Of a stretch of 64,000 nt of DNA, positions 17,306 to 25,755 are shown piece after piece. The notes beneath the pieces are model-generated. The model was not told the origin of the DNA. It saw only the letters and a list, made by a program, of their open reading frames with translations, and did not search any database. The translations under genes and the position numbers were made by a program. The DNA comes from Burkholderiaceae bacterium 16 (lineage in GTDB: Bacteria; Pseudomonadota; Gammaproteobacteria; Burkholderiales; Burkholderiaceae), in NCBI GenBank assembly GCA_000955785.1, contig JYOD01000050.1, positions 102,107-166,106 of the forward strand, written 5' to 3'. Position 1 is the stretch's first letter; every line of letters begins with the position of its first letter.

Positions 17306-18769
17306 ATGAACGACTCAGAGCCTGATCCGCACCAAGAGCCACTTGCCGGTCCCCTGCGCGATTCCAGCGCCGAAACCGATCGCCTGCATGCCCTGCGCCG
17401 CCGTGCCCGCCTTGCCGCCGGCCGCAAATCGCGCCAGATGTGGCGCATCTCCCGAACCACCCTGCGCTACGCCGTCTTCATGTGCGGCGCTGGCTGCGTG
17501 GCGCTGTTCTCGCTGATATTCGCGTGGATTGCCGAAGTGGCGTTGCGCTGGAATTACCAGCTAACCTCCGCTACGCCGTGGCTGGCATTCGTGCTGCTGC
17601 CATTCGGGCTGGCCGCGCTGCGCTGGCTCACCATCCTCCTGGCGCCGCAGGCGCGCGGCAGCGGTATTCCGCAGGTGATCGCGGCCGTTACGTTGCCGCC
17701 CTCGGGGCCGGCGCAGACCGTATTGGTGTCATTCCGCCAGTCGATGTGGAAAGTGCTGCTGACGACGGGCGGCCTGCTGGCGGGCGCGTCGATCGGGCGG
17801 GAGGGTCCCTCCGTGCAGGTGGGCGCTGCTGCCATGCTGGCCTGGGGCCACTGGTGCCACGAGCGCCTGCAGTTCCGCATCGGCTTCCATCCCAATGCAC
17901 TGATCGCCGCCGGCGCCGCCGGCGGCCTGGCCGCGGCCTTCAATACGCCGCTGGCCGGCGTGGTATTCGCCATCGAGGAACTCGGCCGCGGCACCGCCGT
18001 GCGCTGGGACCGGCTGGTGCTCTCGGGCGTGCTGACCGCAGGCTTCCTGTCGCTGGCGGTCCTGGGCAACAACCCGTATTTCATCGTCAAGACGCCGATC
18101 CTTGCATTGCACGACGCCTGGGGGCCGGTACTGCTGTGCGCGCTGGTCAATGGCGTGCTCGGCGGCCTGTTCGCCAAACTGCTGATCGGCGGCGTGCCGG
18201 CACTGTTGCCCGTGCGGCTGCGTGGCTGGCCGGTGGAGCATCCGGTGCTGGTGGCATTCCTGTGCGGCCTGGTGGCGGCGGTGATTGGCTGGTCCACCGG
18301 TGGCGCGACCTTCGGTACCGGCTACGAGCAGGCCGCCGGGCTGATCAACGGCGAGCCGCACAGCACGCTGTGGTTCGGCATCGCCAAGCTGGTGGCCACC
18401 GTGGTGTCGTATTTCGCGGGCATTCCCGGCGGGATCTTTACGCCCTCGCTGGCGATCGGCTCCGGCATCGGCGCCAATGTGGCGCAGTGGGTCGGCCACA
18501 TCTTCGGCGGCATGACCGAGCCCCGCGTGCTGGCGCTGGTGTCGATGGCGGCCTTCCTGGCTGCCGCCACCCAGGCACCCATCACGGCCAGCGTGATCGT
18601 GATGGAGATGACGCGCTCGCAGGATCTCACCCTCTTCCTGCTGGCCGCTTCGCTACTGGCTTCCTTCCTCGCGCGCCAGTTCTGCCCGCATCCGTTCTAC
18701 CACCATGTCGCGCATACCTTCCGCCGCGAAGCGCTGAGCGTCACGCGAAAAGTGATGCCGGCAACATAA
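17306..18769 (+). CDS. ClC-family chloride channel/transporter
   Basis: A 487-residue inner-membrane protein. The anion-pathway motifs are present: GSGIPQV near 118-124, GREGPSVQVGA near 164-174 (gating Glu), FNTPLAGVVFAIEEL near 212-226 and GIPGGIFTPSLAIGSGIG near 374-391. The gating Glu and the internal Glu of IEEL are both retained, which in family terms favours H+/Cl- exchange over a passive channel (inference). The first 45 residues are charged and cytoplasmic. No CBS domains are present. Monocistronic between two terminators/gaps. Confidence 0.94.
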   Translation: MNDSEPDPHQEPLAGPLRDSSAETDRLHALRRRARLAAGRKSRQMWRISRTTLRYAVFMCGAGCVALFSLIFAWIAEVALRWNYQLTSATPWLAFVLLPFGLAALRWLTILLAPQARGSGIPQVIAAVTLPPSGPAQTVLVSFRQSMWKVLLTTGGLLAGASIGREGPSVQVGAAAMLAWGHWCHERLQFRIGFHPNALIAAGAAGGLAAAFNTPLAGVVFAIEELGRGTAVRWDRLVLSGVLTAGFLSLAVLGNNPYFIVKTPILALHDAWGPVLLCALVNGVLGGLFAKLLIGGVPALLPVRLRGWPVEHPVLVAFLCGLVAAVIGWSTGGATFGTGYEQAAGLINGEPHSTLWFGIAKLVATVVSYFAGIPGGIFTPSLAIGSGIGANVAQWVGHIFGGMTEPRVLALVSMAAFLAAATQAPITASVIVMEMTRSQDLTLFLLAASLLASFLARQFCPHPFYHHVAHTFRREALSVTRKVMPAT

Positions 18770-18897
18770 GCCGGGCGAAGCCACGGTTTTGCGGCGCCGC
18801 TTTGCCTTAATATGAGCGGCGCGCGGGCCAGGTGCCCGGCGCTGTGTACCGGCGGCACACCTGGACCCGCGCCGGCACGATGAACCGGGGAGCACAG

Positions 18898-19185
18898 ATG
18901 GCCACGCAACGACCGCCGGGCAGCACCGGCGCCCAACGTCCGCCGAGCGCGCGGCGCCGCCAGCAAGGTGCGCCGGGCGTGCCGCCGCAGAAACCGCCTG
19001 GCAAGGAAAGCACCGTCGTGCGAGATCTCGGCCCGGAAACGGTGTGGCATACGCGCGGCTTGCATGGCCATACCCGGCTGCGTTCGCCGCTGCCGCCCAG
19101 CCGGGTGCCGCGGCGGCTGTTGTGGGGGTTGCTGTTAGTCTTGCTGGCAGTGCTGGCCAACGCCGTGCTGAATATGTCGCATTAA
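18898..19185 (+). CDS. Small Pro/Arg-rich protein with C-terminal membrane anchor
   Basis: A 95-residue hypothetical protein. The first 65 residues are hydrophilic and rich in Pro, Arg and Gln, and the C-terminus is one hydrophobic helix (LLWGLLLVLLAVLANAVL) ending in NMSH, so it resembles a tail-anchored inner-membrane protein. The ATG at 18898 is preferred because CCGGGGAG lies just upstream; ATG at 18880 is possible. No family recognised. Coding on this strand is favoured by the regular hydrophobic segment; confidence is moderate because reading frames on the other strand are also open. Confidence 0.55.
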   Translation: MATQRPPGSTGAQRPPSARRRQQGAPGVPPQKPPGKESTVVRDLGPETVWHTRGLHGHTRLRSPLPPSRVPRRLLWGLLLVLLAVLANAVLNMSH

Positions 19186-19281
19186 CCCCCGGCGGAGTGC
19201 CTGCCTTGCCACCTTGTGGGTGCCGGCAGGAACCACGTGCGCAGGGGGCGCTCCAATCCGGAGCTTTTCTCAGGAGTCTGG

Positions 19282-19950
19282 ATGAAATACCCCCTCGCCG
19301 GGCTGGCCCTTGCCAGCCTGCTGCTGGTTTCGCCCTGGGCGGGCGCCGCGCCCAAGGATGGCGCCGCCGACAAACTGGCGCCGATGCTCGAGAGCCTGGA
19401 GATCGGCAGCCCGATGCCCACGCTGCCCGATTGCGCCGACAAGCGCACCCCCGATGGCCGCGACGTGACCGCCCTGTGCGTCGAAGTGCGTGGCGACGGC
19501 GTGATGCGCCAGGTCGGCGTGCCGCGCGACAAGCGGCCCCCCTTCATGGACGGCCCGCACGTGGTCGCCTTTGTGGACCGCAACGCCCTGGTCGGGCTGA
19601 TCGTGCCGACCGACGGCGTGCGCTCCGAGAAGACGGCGGTGGACAGCCTGACCGCGCGTTATGGCAAGCCCTTCCGCTCGGAACAGGTGGAGATGAAGGA
19701 CAAGGCCGGCCAGCCCGTCAAGAGCACGCATGCCGGCTGGATGAGGAAGCCGCTGACCGTGGAGCTTTACGCCATTCCGGACGATCCCAACAACGGCACC
19801 ATCGAAATGCTGCTGCCCCAGGCCCGCGTGCTGATGGCCGACCAGGACAAGGCCATGGCGCAACAGCTCAATCCCAATGCCGCTTCGGCAGCGCAGGCGG
19901 CGCCGGCGAGCAAGGCGGAGGCGAAGAAGGGGAAGGACGGGAAGTGGTGA
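19282..19950 (+). CDS. Hypothetical secreted protein
   Basis: A 222-residue protein with a clear signal peptide (MKYPLAGLALASLLLVSPWAGA, cleavage near residue 23). The mature part contains two Cys (PDCADK and ALCVEV) about 18 residues apart that could form a disulfide, and an Ala/Lys-rich C-terminus. The start follows CAGGAGTCTGG. I recognise no domain. Neighbours give no functional hint; a strong hairpin follows. Confidence 0.7.
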   Translation: MKYPLAGLALASLLLVSPWAGAAPKDGAADKLAPMLESLEIGSPMPTLPDCADKRTPDGRDVTALCVEVRGDGVMRQVGVPRDKRPPFMDGPHVVAFVDRNALVGLIVPTDGVRSEKTAVDSLTARYGKPFRSEQVEMKDKAGQPVKSTHAGWMRKPLTVELYAIPDDPNNGTIEMLLPQARVLMADQDKAMAQQLNPNAASAAQAAPASKAEAKKGKDGKW

Positions 19951-19990
19951 GAGGGCGCGCGAGCGCCGCCTGAAGTGCCGGATTGTGCTT

Positions 19991-20022
19991 GCTCGCCTCT
20001 CCCTTTGGGGCGAGAGGCGAGC
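19991..20022. terminator. Bidirectional hairpin between convergent genes
   Basis: GCTCGCCTCTC pairs perfectly with GAGAGGCGAGC across a 10-base loop in the 77-base gap between the convergent secreted-protein and DapB-like genes. There is no T-run on either strand, so termination efficiency is uncertain. Confidence 0.6.
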
Positions 20023-20027
20023 GAAGC

Positions 20028-20837
20028 TCAAAGCCCTTCCATCACCTTGTCCAGCCCGCGCACCAGCCCGGTCACTGTGTGCACTTTGCGGATCGCCAGC
20101 AGCGCACCGGACACATACGGCTTGGAGCCATCGCCGGCCTCATGCTTGAGGTGCAGGCGTTGCCCGTCGGCGCCAAAGATCACCTCCACGCCCAGCTGGT
20201 ACCCAGGCAGCCGCACCGCGTGCACCTGGCTGCCGGACATGGTCGCGCCGCGTGTTTCCTTCGGTCCCTTGACCTGGTCGATGGGCACCACTTGCGCGGC
20301 TTCGCGGACCTGCCCCAGGCGATACGCCAGTTCGCGCACCGTGCCGGAGGGCACATCGATCTTGCCTGCCTTGGCGTAGTCGATGATCTCCCAGTGCTCC
20401 AGGTGGCGCGCGGCCATCTCGGCGAACTTCTGCAGCAGCACCACGGTAATGGCGAAGTTGCCGCAGGCCAGCACGCCGCGCCCGGCCTGGCGCGCGGCGG
20501 CGTCGATCTCGGCGTAGTCATCGTCCGATAGCCCCGACGTGCCCACCACCACGTGCGCGCCCTTTGCCAGCGCTTGCAGGATGTTGCGCTTGGCGACATC
20601 CGGCTTGGTGTATTCCACATAGACGTCGCAGGCGCCGTCCGCCAGTTCGTCGATGCTGGCCACCGCCACGCCGGGCGTGCCCTTGTGCGCGGTCAGTTCG
20701 GCCAGGGTCTGCCCGGCGGCGCCGCGCGACAACCCGGCCACCAGCGTCATGTCGTCCGCGTGCGCCACCCCGCGCGCCAGTTCGCCGCCGGCCCAGCCGG
20801 TCACGCCGCCCACGGCGACTCGAATGCAATTGCTCAT
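20028..20837 (-). CDS. DapB-like reductase paralogue lacking the catalytic His pair
   Basis: A 269-residue protein with dihydrodipicolinate-reductase architecture: N-terminal Rossmann motif VAVGGVTGWAGGEL (8-20), GTSG (99-102) and the substrate loop with KIDVPSGT (159-166). In E. coli DapB this loop contains the catalytic His159-His160 and Lys163; by alignment the positions here are Ala155, Lys156 and Lys159, so both His are gone while Lys and PSGT remain. It is therefore probably not the lysine-biosynthesis DapB. It follows an Lrp gene and is divergent from a saccharopine-dehydrogenase-like gene, suggesting a cyclic-imine reduction in lysine or related catabolism (inference). Confidence 0.8.
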   Translation of the reverse strand: MSNCIRVAVGGVTGWAGGELARGVAHADDMTLVAGLSRGAAGQTLAELTAHKGTPGVAVASIDELADGACDVYVEYTKPDVAKRNILQALAKGAHVVVGTSGLSDDDYAEIDAAARQAGRGVLACGNFAITVVLLQKFAEMAARHLEHWEIIDYAKAGKIDVPSGTVRELAYRLGQVREAAQVVPIDQVKGPKETRGATMSGSQVHAVRLPGYQLGVEVIFGADGQRLHLKHEAGDGSKPYVSGALLAIRKVHTVTGLVRGLDKVMEGL

Positions 20838-20928
20838 CGTCTTGCTCTCCTGATCTGGATGGTTTTCCGGTATGCCCCGGCTGCCTGCCAGTTGTGCAGC
20901 ATAAGCCTTTTGCGCTTTCGCCGCTGTA

Positions 20929-21378
20929 TCAGCCCGCGGCCCTGCGCCGGTCGATCTTGCGCGCCAGCACGATCGACGTGGTGGTGTGGTTGACGCCGTC
21001 CAGCGCGCCGATTTCGTCGAGCAGCTTGTCCAGGCGGGCATGCGTGTCGCAGCGGATCACCGCCATGTAGTCCACGGGGCCACTGACCGAATTGAGTTCC
21101 TCGATCTCGGGAAAGCGCTGCAGCGCCCGCACCACGGCCGGCGCGGTCTTTGGCATCACCGACAAGCCGCAGAACGCCAGGATGGCATTGTCTTCCATCT
21201 CTTTTCCAAGCCGCACGCCATAGCCGGCGATCACGCCGTCGCGTTCGAGCCGCGCGATCCGGGCCACCACGGTGGTGCGGGCAATGCCGAGCTTGCGCGC
21301 GAGATTGGCGGCGTTCTCGCGCGCGTTGGCCTGCAGCAGGGAGAGCAGGTGGCGGTCGGTCTGATCAAGTTCGGTCAT
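20929..21378 (-). CDS. Lrp/AsnC-family transcriptional regulator
   Basis: A 149-residue regulator with an N-terminal AsnC helix-turn-helix (LDQTDRHLLSLLQANARENA, then LARKLGIARTTVVARIARLE) and a C-terminal RAM/ACT-like ligand domain (about 70-140). Family members sense amino acids as octamers. The ATG at 21378 gives family length; a TTG at 21411 would add 11 residues and has no clear Shine-Dalgarno either. It is divergent from the amino-acid dehydrogenase/aldehyde dehydrogenase pair and upstream of the DapB-like gene on its own strand, so it probably regulates the locus in response to lysine or a relative. Confidence 0.9.
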   Translation of the reverse strand: MTELDQTDRHLLSLLQANARENAANLARKLGIARTTVVARIARLERDGVIAGYGVRLGKEMEDNAILAFCGLSVMPKTAPAVVRALQRFPEIEELNSVSGPVDYMAVIRCDTHARLDKLLDEIGALDGVNHTTTSIVLARKIDRRRAAG

Positions 21379-21558
21379 GGGCTTGGCGCGGTTTGCGAGG
21401 GCAGAAAACAAGGCGGTGTCGACGATTCGACCGATGGCCTCGTCGATTCGTTCGAATGTTTGGCCTTTTCGTCAATCTTGTCCCTTCATTCTGACCTTCC
21501 CCGCAACCATACTTCAAACACGGACGAAGGCCGATCCACACTCTCCACGAGGGACATC

Positions 21559-22818
21559 ATGACCTACATCACGCCAACCGGCCATCTGGACCAGACTGGA
21601 CAAACCACCCAATCCGCGGCGCCCGCCGCGCAGCCCGCCAACCCGGCCGCTCCCGTTACCCCCGTCACCCCCGCCCGCAATGCCAGTCAGACGCCAATGC
21701 GCGTGGTCGTGCTCGGTGCAGGCAAGATCGGCCGCACCATCGCCGTCATGCTGCATGACAGCGGCGACTACCGCGTCACCCTGGTCGACCGCGAACCCGC
21801 CCATCTAGAAGGTCTGCCCGAAGGCGTCGCCGTGCGCGTCGGCGACCCGGGCCAGGCCCAGGATTGCGCCAGCCTGCTGGGCGGCGCGGATGCCGTGCTC
21901 AACGCGCTGCCGTTCCATGCCGCCGTCGCCGTGGCCACGGTCGCGGTCAGCCTTGGCGTGCACTATTTCGACCTGACCGAAGATGTTGCCGCCACCCATG
22001 CCGTGCGCCGGCTCGCTGAAGGCGCGCGCTCCGTGCTGATGCCGCAGTGCGGGCTCGCACCGGGCTTTATCGGCGTGGTCGGCAACGACCTCGCCCAGCG
22101 CTTCCTGCGTGGCGGCGGCGAACTGCTCGACCTGAAAATGCGCGTTGGCGCGCTGCCGCGCTACCCGAGCAATGCGCTCAAGTACAACCTGACCTGGAGC
22201 ACGGAAGGGCTGATCAACGAATACTGCAATCCGTGCGAAGCCATCGTCGATGGCCGCCGCGTGGAAGTGCCCGCGCTGGAAGGGCTGGAGAGTTTCTCGC
22301 TGGACGGCATCGAGTACGAAGCCTTTAATACTTCTGGCGGGCTCGGCACCTTGCCCGAGACACTGGCTGGCCGGGCACGCGACGTGGACTACAAGTCGAT
22401 TCGGTATCCGGGGCACTGCGCGGTAATGAAGCTGCTGCTCAACGACCTGCGCCTGCGCGAGCGCCGCGACTGGATGCGGGAGATCTTCGAGAGCGCGATA
22501 CCCGCCACGCGGCAGGATGTGGTGATCGTGTTCGCCAACGCAACCGGCTATGCAGCAGGCGCCAAGGGCGGGCGTGGCCCGCTGACGCAGGCGTCGTTCT
22601 CTGTGCGCATCGGCGGTGCCGATACGGCCGCGGGCCACGTCAATGCGATCCAGCTCACCACGGCGGCCGGCATTTGCACCGCGCTGGACCTGGTTGCCGG
22701 CGGCGAACTGCCGCAGGCCGGCTTCGTGCCGCAGGAGGCGATGCCGCTGGACACGTTCCTGGCCAACCGTTTCGGCCGACACTACACCCGTCATCCGCTT
22801 CAAGAGGCAATGGTATGA
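21559..22818 (+). CDS. Saccharopine dehydrogenase/lysine 6-dehydrogenase-family enzyme
   Basis: A 419-residue NAD(P)-dependent oxidoreductase. Residues 1-46 are a low-complexity Ala/Pro/Gln/Thr leader; the Rossmann fold begins with MRVVVLGAGKIG at 47. The domain order (Rossmann, then a saccharopine-dehydrogenase C-terminal substrate domain with MPQCGLAPGFIGVVGNDLA) is that of lysine 6-dehydrogenase and bacterial saccharopine dehydrogenases. Either activity yields aminoadipate semialdehyde or its cyclic imine, the substrate of the next gene's product. The start at 21559 follows GAGGGACATC; no Shine-Dalgarno precedes the internal ATG at 21697. Its stop overlaps the next gene (ATGGTATGA), so the two enzymes are coupled. 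Confidence 0.85.
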   Translation: MTYITPTGHLDQTGQTTQSAAPAAQPANPAAPVTPVTPARNASQTPMRVVVLGAGKIGRTIAVMLHDSGDYRVTLVDREPAHLEGLPEGVAVRVGDPGQAQDCASLLGGADAVLNALPFHAAVAVATVAVSLGVHYFDLTEDVAATHAVRRLAEGARSVLMPQCGLAPGFIGVVGNDLAQRFLRGGGELLDLKMRVGALPRYPSNALKYNLTWSTEGLINEYCNPCEAIVDGRRVEVPALEGLESFSLDGIEYEAFNTSGGLGTLPETLAGRARDVDYKSIRYPGHCAVMKLLLNDLRLRERRDWMREIFESAIPATRQDVVIVFANATGYAAGAKGGRGPLTQASFSVRIGGADTAAGHVNAIQLTTAAGICTALDLVAGGELPQAGFVPQEAMPLDTFLANRFGRHYTRHPLQEAMV

Positions 22819-24335
22819 AAGCAAAGGAATTCGCGGCCTGCTGGCAGGCCATGGGGCTGACCGCGCCCTGGCGCGACGGCGAAGGTCCGGCCGGCGCATT
22901 GCCGGTGCGCTCGCCTATCGACGGCGAGGCCTTCGGGCACCTGCCCGCATGCACTTTGGCTGAAGCCGATGCGCGCATCGGGCGCGCCCGCGCGGTGCAG
23001 GCAAGCTGGGCCCTGGTGCCCGCGCCGGTGCGGGGCGAAGTCGTGCGGCGCTTTGGCGAAATGCTGCGCGAACACAAGAAGCATCTCGGGCAACTGGTCT
23101 CGCTCGAAGCCGGCAAGATCCTGCAGGAAGGGCTGGGCGAGGTGCAGGAGATGATCGACATCTGCGACTTCGCCGTCGGCCTGTCGCGCCAGTTGCACGG
23201 CCTGACCATCGCTTCCGAGCGGCCCCAGCATGCGATGCGGGAGACCTGGCATCCCTATGGCCTGTGCGGCGTCATCTCGGCCTTCAACTTCCCGGTGGCG
23301 GTATGGGCCTGGAACGCGGCGCTGGCGCTGGTATGCGGCAACGGGGTGATCTGGAAACCGTCGGAGAAAACCCCGCTGAGCGCGCTGGCCATGCAAGGCT
23401 TGCTGGACGGCGTGCTGGAGATCGCGGCGCCGCAGCACGTTGGCATCGCCACGGTGCTCCTGGGCGGTCAGGCGCTGGGCCAGCATCTGGTCGAGCATGC
23501 CGATGTGCGGCTGATCAGCGCGACGGGCTCCACCCGCATGGGCCGCGAAGTGGGCATTGCCTGCGCCGAACGCTTCAAGCGCTCCATCCTGGAGCTAGGC
23601 GGCAACAACGCCGCGATCATCGCGCCGTCGGCCGATCTTGAACTGGCCATCCGCGCCATGACGTTCTCCGCCGCCGGCACCGCGGGGCAGCGCTGCACTT
23701 CGTTGCGCCGCGCCTTTGTGCATGTCGATGTGCTGGAAGCCGTGACGTCGCGGTTGGTCCAGGTGTTCGGCCGCCTGCAGGTGGGCGATCCGCTCGCCGA
23801 GTCGACCCTGGTCGGCCCGTTGATCGATGGCGCTGCCGGTGCCGCCATGGCTCGCGCGCTGCTCCGGTGCCGCGAGCACGGCAACACCGTGCACGGCGGC
23901 GAGCGCGTGCTGGCAGAGCGTTTCCCCAATGCCGAGTATGTGCGGCCGGCGCTGGTGCTGACTGATCGCCAGCACGAGACGATGCTGACGGAAACCTTCG
24001 CGCCGATTCTCTATGTAATGCCCTACACCACGCTGGAGGAGGCCATCGCGCTGAACAATGCGTCGGAACATGGCTTGTCGTCTTGCATCTTCACCGAGTC
24101 GCTGCGCGAGGCGGAACGCTTCATGTCGGCCGCGGGGAGCGATTGCGGGATTGCCAATGTGAATATCGGGACCAGCGGGGCGGAGATTGGTGGAGCGTTT
24201 GGTGGGGAGAAGGCCACCGGTGGGGGGCGGGAATCCGGGTCGGATGCCTGGAAGGGGTATATGCGCAGGGCTACCAATACGGTCAACTATGGCGATGCAT
24301 TGCCGTTGGCGCAGGGGGTCAGGTTTGAGATATAG
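22815..24335 (+). CDS. amaB: ALDH7-type L-aminoadipate-semialdehyde dehydrogenase
   Basis: A 506-residue NAD-dependent aldehyde dehydrogenase. The block SLEAGKILQEGLGEVQEMID and CGVISAFNFPVAVWAWNAAL are characteristic of the ALDH7/antiquitin clade, which oxidises alpha-aminoadipate semialdehyde (the hydrated form of piperideine-6-carboxylate) to alpha-aminoadipate. Catalytic residues are Glu260 in LELGGNN and Cys294 in GQRCTS, 34 apart as usual. It overlaps the dehydrogenase gene by ATGA. The gene pair gives a two-step route from lysine to aminoadipate. Symbol follows the Pseudomonas usage; substrate specificity is from clade membership only. Confidence 0.87.
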   Translation: MKAKEFAACWQAMGLTAPWRDGEGPAGALPVRSPIDGEAFGHLPACTLAEADARIGRARAVQASWALVPAPVRGEVVRRFGEMLREHKKHLGQLVSLEAGKILQEGLGEVQEMIDICDFAVGLSRQLHGLTIASERPQHAMRETWHPYGLCGVISAFNFPVAVWAWNAALALVCGNGVIWKPSEKTPLSALAMQGLLDGVLEIAAPQHVGIATVLLGGQALGQHLVEHADVRLISATGSTRMGREVGIACAERFKRSILELGGNNAAIIAPSADLELAIRAMTFSAAGTAGQRCTSLRRAFVHVDVLEAVTSRLVQVFGRLQVGDPLAESTLVGPLIDGAAGAAMARALLRCREHGNTVHGGERVLAERFPNAEYVRPALVLTDRQHETMLTETFAPILYVMPYTTLEEAIALNNASEHGLSSCIFTESLREAERFMSAAGSDCGIANVNIGTSGAEIGGAFGGEKATGGGRESGSDAWKGYMRRATNTVNYGDALPLAQGVRFEI

Positions 24336-24466
24336 GGTGGGCGCGCGGGTTTTACCTTCGCCTAAACGTTGCGATTCGTAACAAGGGTTACAGGGCGTTG
24401 ACCCTGTATTACCAAGCTGGCCCGTATAACGTTCTTGAGGCTACACAAAGCCGCAAGGACGATGAA

Positions 24467-24676
24467 ATGAAGACGTGGATGATGGGAATCGCGGTAGCGG
24501 GTGCCGCCATGCTGGGCGGTTGCGCGGTGTACCCGGCTTATCCGGGCTATGGCGGCGAGGTTGCCGTTGCGCCCGCACCGGTATATGCCGCTCCGGCGGT
24601 GGTGGTGAGCCCGGGCTATTACGGTGGATACGGCTACTACGGCGGATACGGCCGCCGTTATCGCTACTGGCGTTGA
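24467..24676 (+). CDS. Small Tyr/Gly-rich lipoprotein
   Basis: A 69-residue predicted lipoprotein: MKTWMMGIAVAGAAMLGGC gives a signal peptide with lipobox LGGC and acylated Cys19. The mature part is almost wholly Tyr, Gly, Pro, Ala and Val, including a tandem YGGYGYYGGYGRRYRYW tail. Small envelope proteins of this composition are common in Burkholderiales; function unknown. The ATG at 24467 follows AAGGACGATGAA; an upstream ATG at 24398 would disrupt the signal peptide. Confidence 0.75.
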   Translation: MKTWMMGIAVAGAAMLGGCAVYPAYPGYGGEVAVAPAPVYAAPAVVVSPGYYGGYGYYGGYGRRYRYWR

Positions 24677-24694
24677 CGGCGGGCACCGCAGGCG

Positions 24695-24719
24695 CCTGCC
24701 GCGCTGCGTTTGCGGCAGG
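24695..24719. terminator. Hairpin between the small lipoprotein gene and ubiX
   Basis: CCTGCCGC (24695-24702) pairs with GCGGCAGG (24712-24719), followed by TTTC. It lies between convergent genes and probably ends the lipoprotein transcript. Confidence 0.6.
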
Positions 24720-24721
24720 TT

Positions 24722-25321
24722 TCAGGCCTGACCGTTGAGTCCGGCCCAGCTCGGCGCCAGTGTCTGCGGTACGTCGATCAGGTCCAGCACGCGGCCAACG
24801 GTGTGGTCGACCAGCTCGGCCACGCTCTGCGGCTTCTGGTAGAAGCCGGGGACCGGGGGGAAGATGATGCCGCCCATCTCGGTGACGGCGGTCATATTGC
24901 GCAGGTGCGCGAGATTCAACGGCGTTTCGCGCACCATTAGCACCAGCTTGCGGCGCTCCTTGAGCGTGACGTCGGCTGCGCGGGTGATGAGGTTGTCGGA
25001 CATGCCGTGGGCTACCGCCGCCAGCGTGCGCATGGAGCAGGGTGCCACCACCATCGCGTGGGCTGCAAAGGAGCCGCTGGCGATGGTCGCGCCGATATCG
25101 CGCACGTTGTGGACGACGTGGGCAAACGCTTCCACCTCGGCCTTGCCCATGTCGAGTTCGTGCTGCAGGTTCATCACGCCCGCCGGGGAAATCAGCAGGT
25201 GGGTTTCGATGCCGGGCGCTGCACTGAGTATCTGTACCAGGCGGACCCCGTAGACCGCGCCGGTGGCGCCGGTGATCGCGACGACGATGCGCCGCGGCTT
25301 GGCGTCACCCGCTGCGGTCAT
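24722..25321 (-). CDS. ubiX: Flavin prenyltransferase UbiX
   Basis: A 199-residue enzyme making prenylated FMN, the cofactor of UbiD decarboxylases in ubiquinone synthesis and aromatic-acid decarboxylation. Visible blocks: IVVAITGATGAVYGVRLVQI (about 12-31) for FMN, VVAPCSMRTLAAVAHGMSDN (91-110) and the C-terminal PPVPGFYQKPQSVAELVDHT. Seven bases separate it from grxD upstream on the same strand; it is the last gene of the hemA-prfA-prmC-grxD-ubiX array. Confidence 0.95.
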   Translation of the reverse strand: MTAAGDAKPRRIVVAITGATGAVYGVRLVQILSAAPGIETHLLISPAGVMNLQHELDMGKAEVEAFAHVVHNVRDIGATIASGSFAAHAMVVAPCSMRTLAAVAHGMSDNLITRAADVTLKERRKLVLMVRETPLNLAHLRNMTAVTEMGGIIFPPVPGFYQKPQSVAELVDHTVGRVLDLIDVPQTLAPSWAGLNGQA

Positions 25322-25328
25322 CGCGCGC

Positions 25329-25640
25329 TCAGGCCTTGAGCAGCGATTGCAGTTCGCCGTTCTGGTACATCTCCATCATGATGTCCGAGCCGCCGACGAA
25401 TTCGCCGTTCACGTAGAGCTGCGGAATGGTCGGCCAGCTGGCGTATTCCTTGATGCCCTGGCGGATGCCTTCGTCTTCCAGCACATTGACCGTGGTCGGC
25501 GCGTCGACGCCGCAGGCCTTCAGGATCTGGATGGCGCGGCCGGAGAAGCCGCACATCGGGAACTGGGCGGTGCCCTTCATGAACAGGACCACCGGGCTGC
25601 CCTTGACGATCTGGTCGATCTTTTGCTGCACGTCACTCAT
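25329..25640 (-). CDS. grxD: Monothiol glutaredoxin (Grx4/GrxD)
   Basis: A 103-residue CGFS-type glutaredoxin; FPMCGFSGRA places the single active Cys at residue 30. The N-terminal VQQKIDQIVKGSPVVLFMKGT and the glutathione-binding WPTIPQLYVNGEFVGGSDI are typical. Such proteins carry or deliver Fe-S clusters with BolA partners. In the middle of the prmC-grxD-ubiX group, with ubiX seven bases behind. Confidence 0.97.
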   Translation of the reverse strand: MSDVQQKIDQIVKGSPVVLFMKGTAQFPMCGFSGRAIQILKACGVDAPTTVNVLEDEGIRQGIKEYASWPTIPQLYVNGEFVGGSDIMMEMYQNGELQSLLKA

Positions 25641-25755
25641 GATGTCTCTTTACAGTTGAATGCGGTGCCGGTTCGGGCGCCGCTATCGGGAAATCGGAGG
25701 GCGCGTGATGTACGCGCCTGCAAGCGACTGATTTTACCGGAATCGGCCGCTTGCT

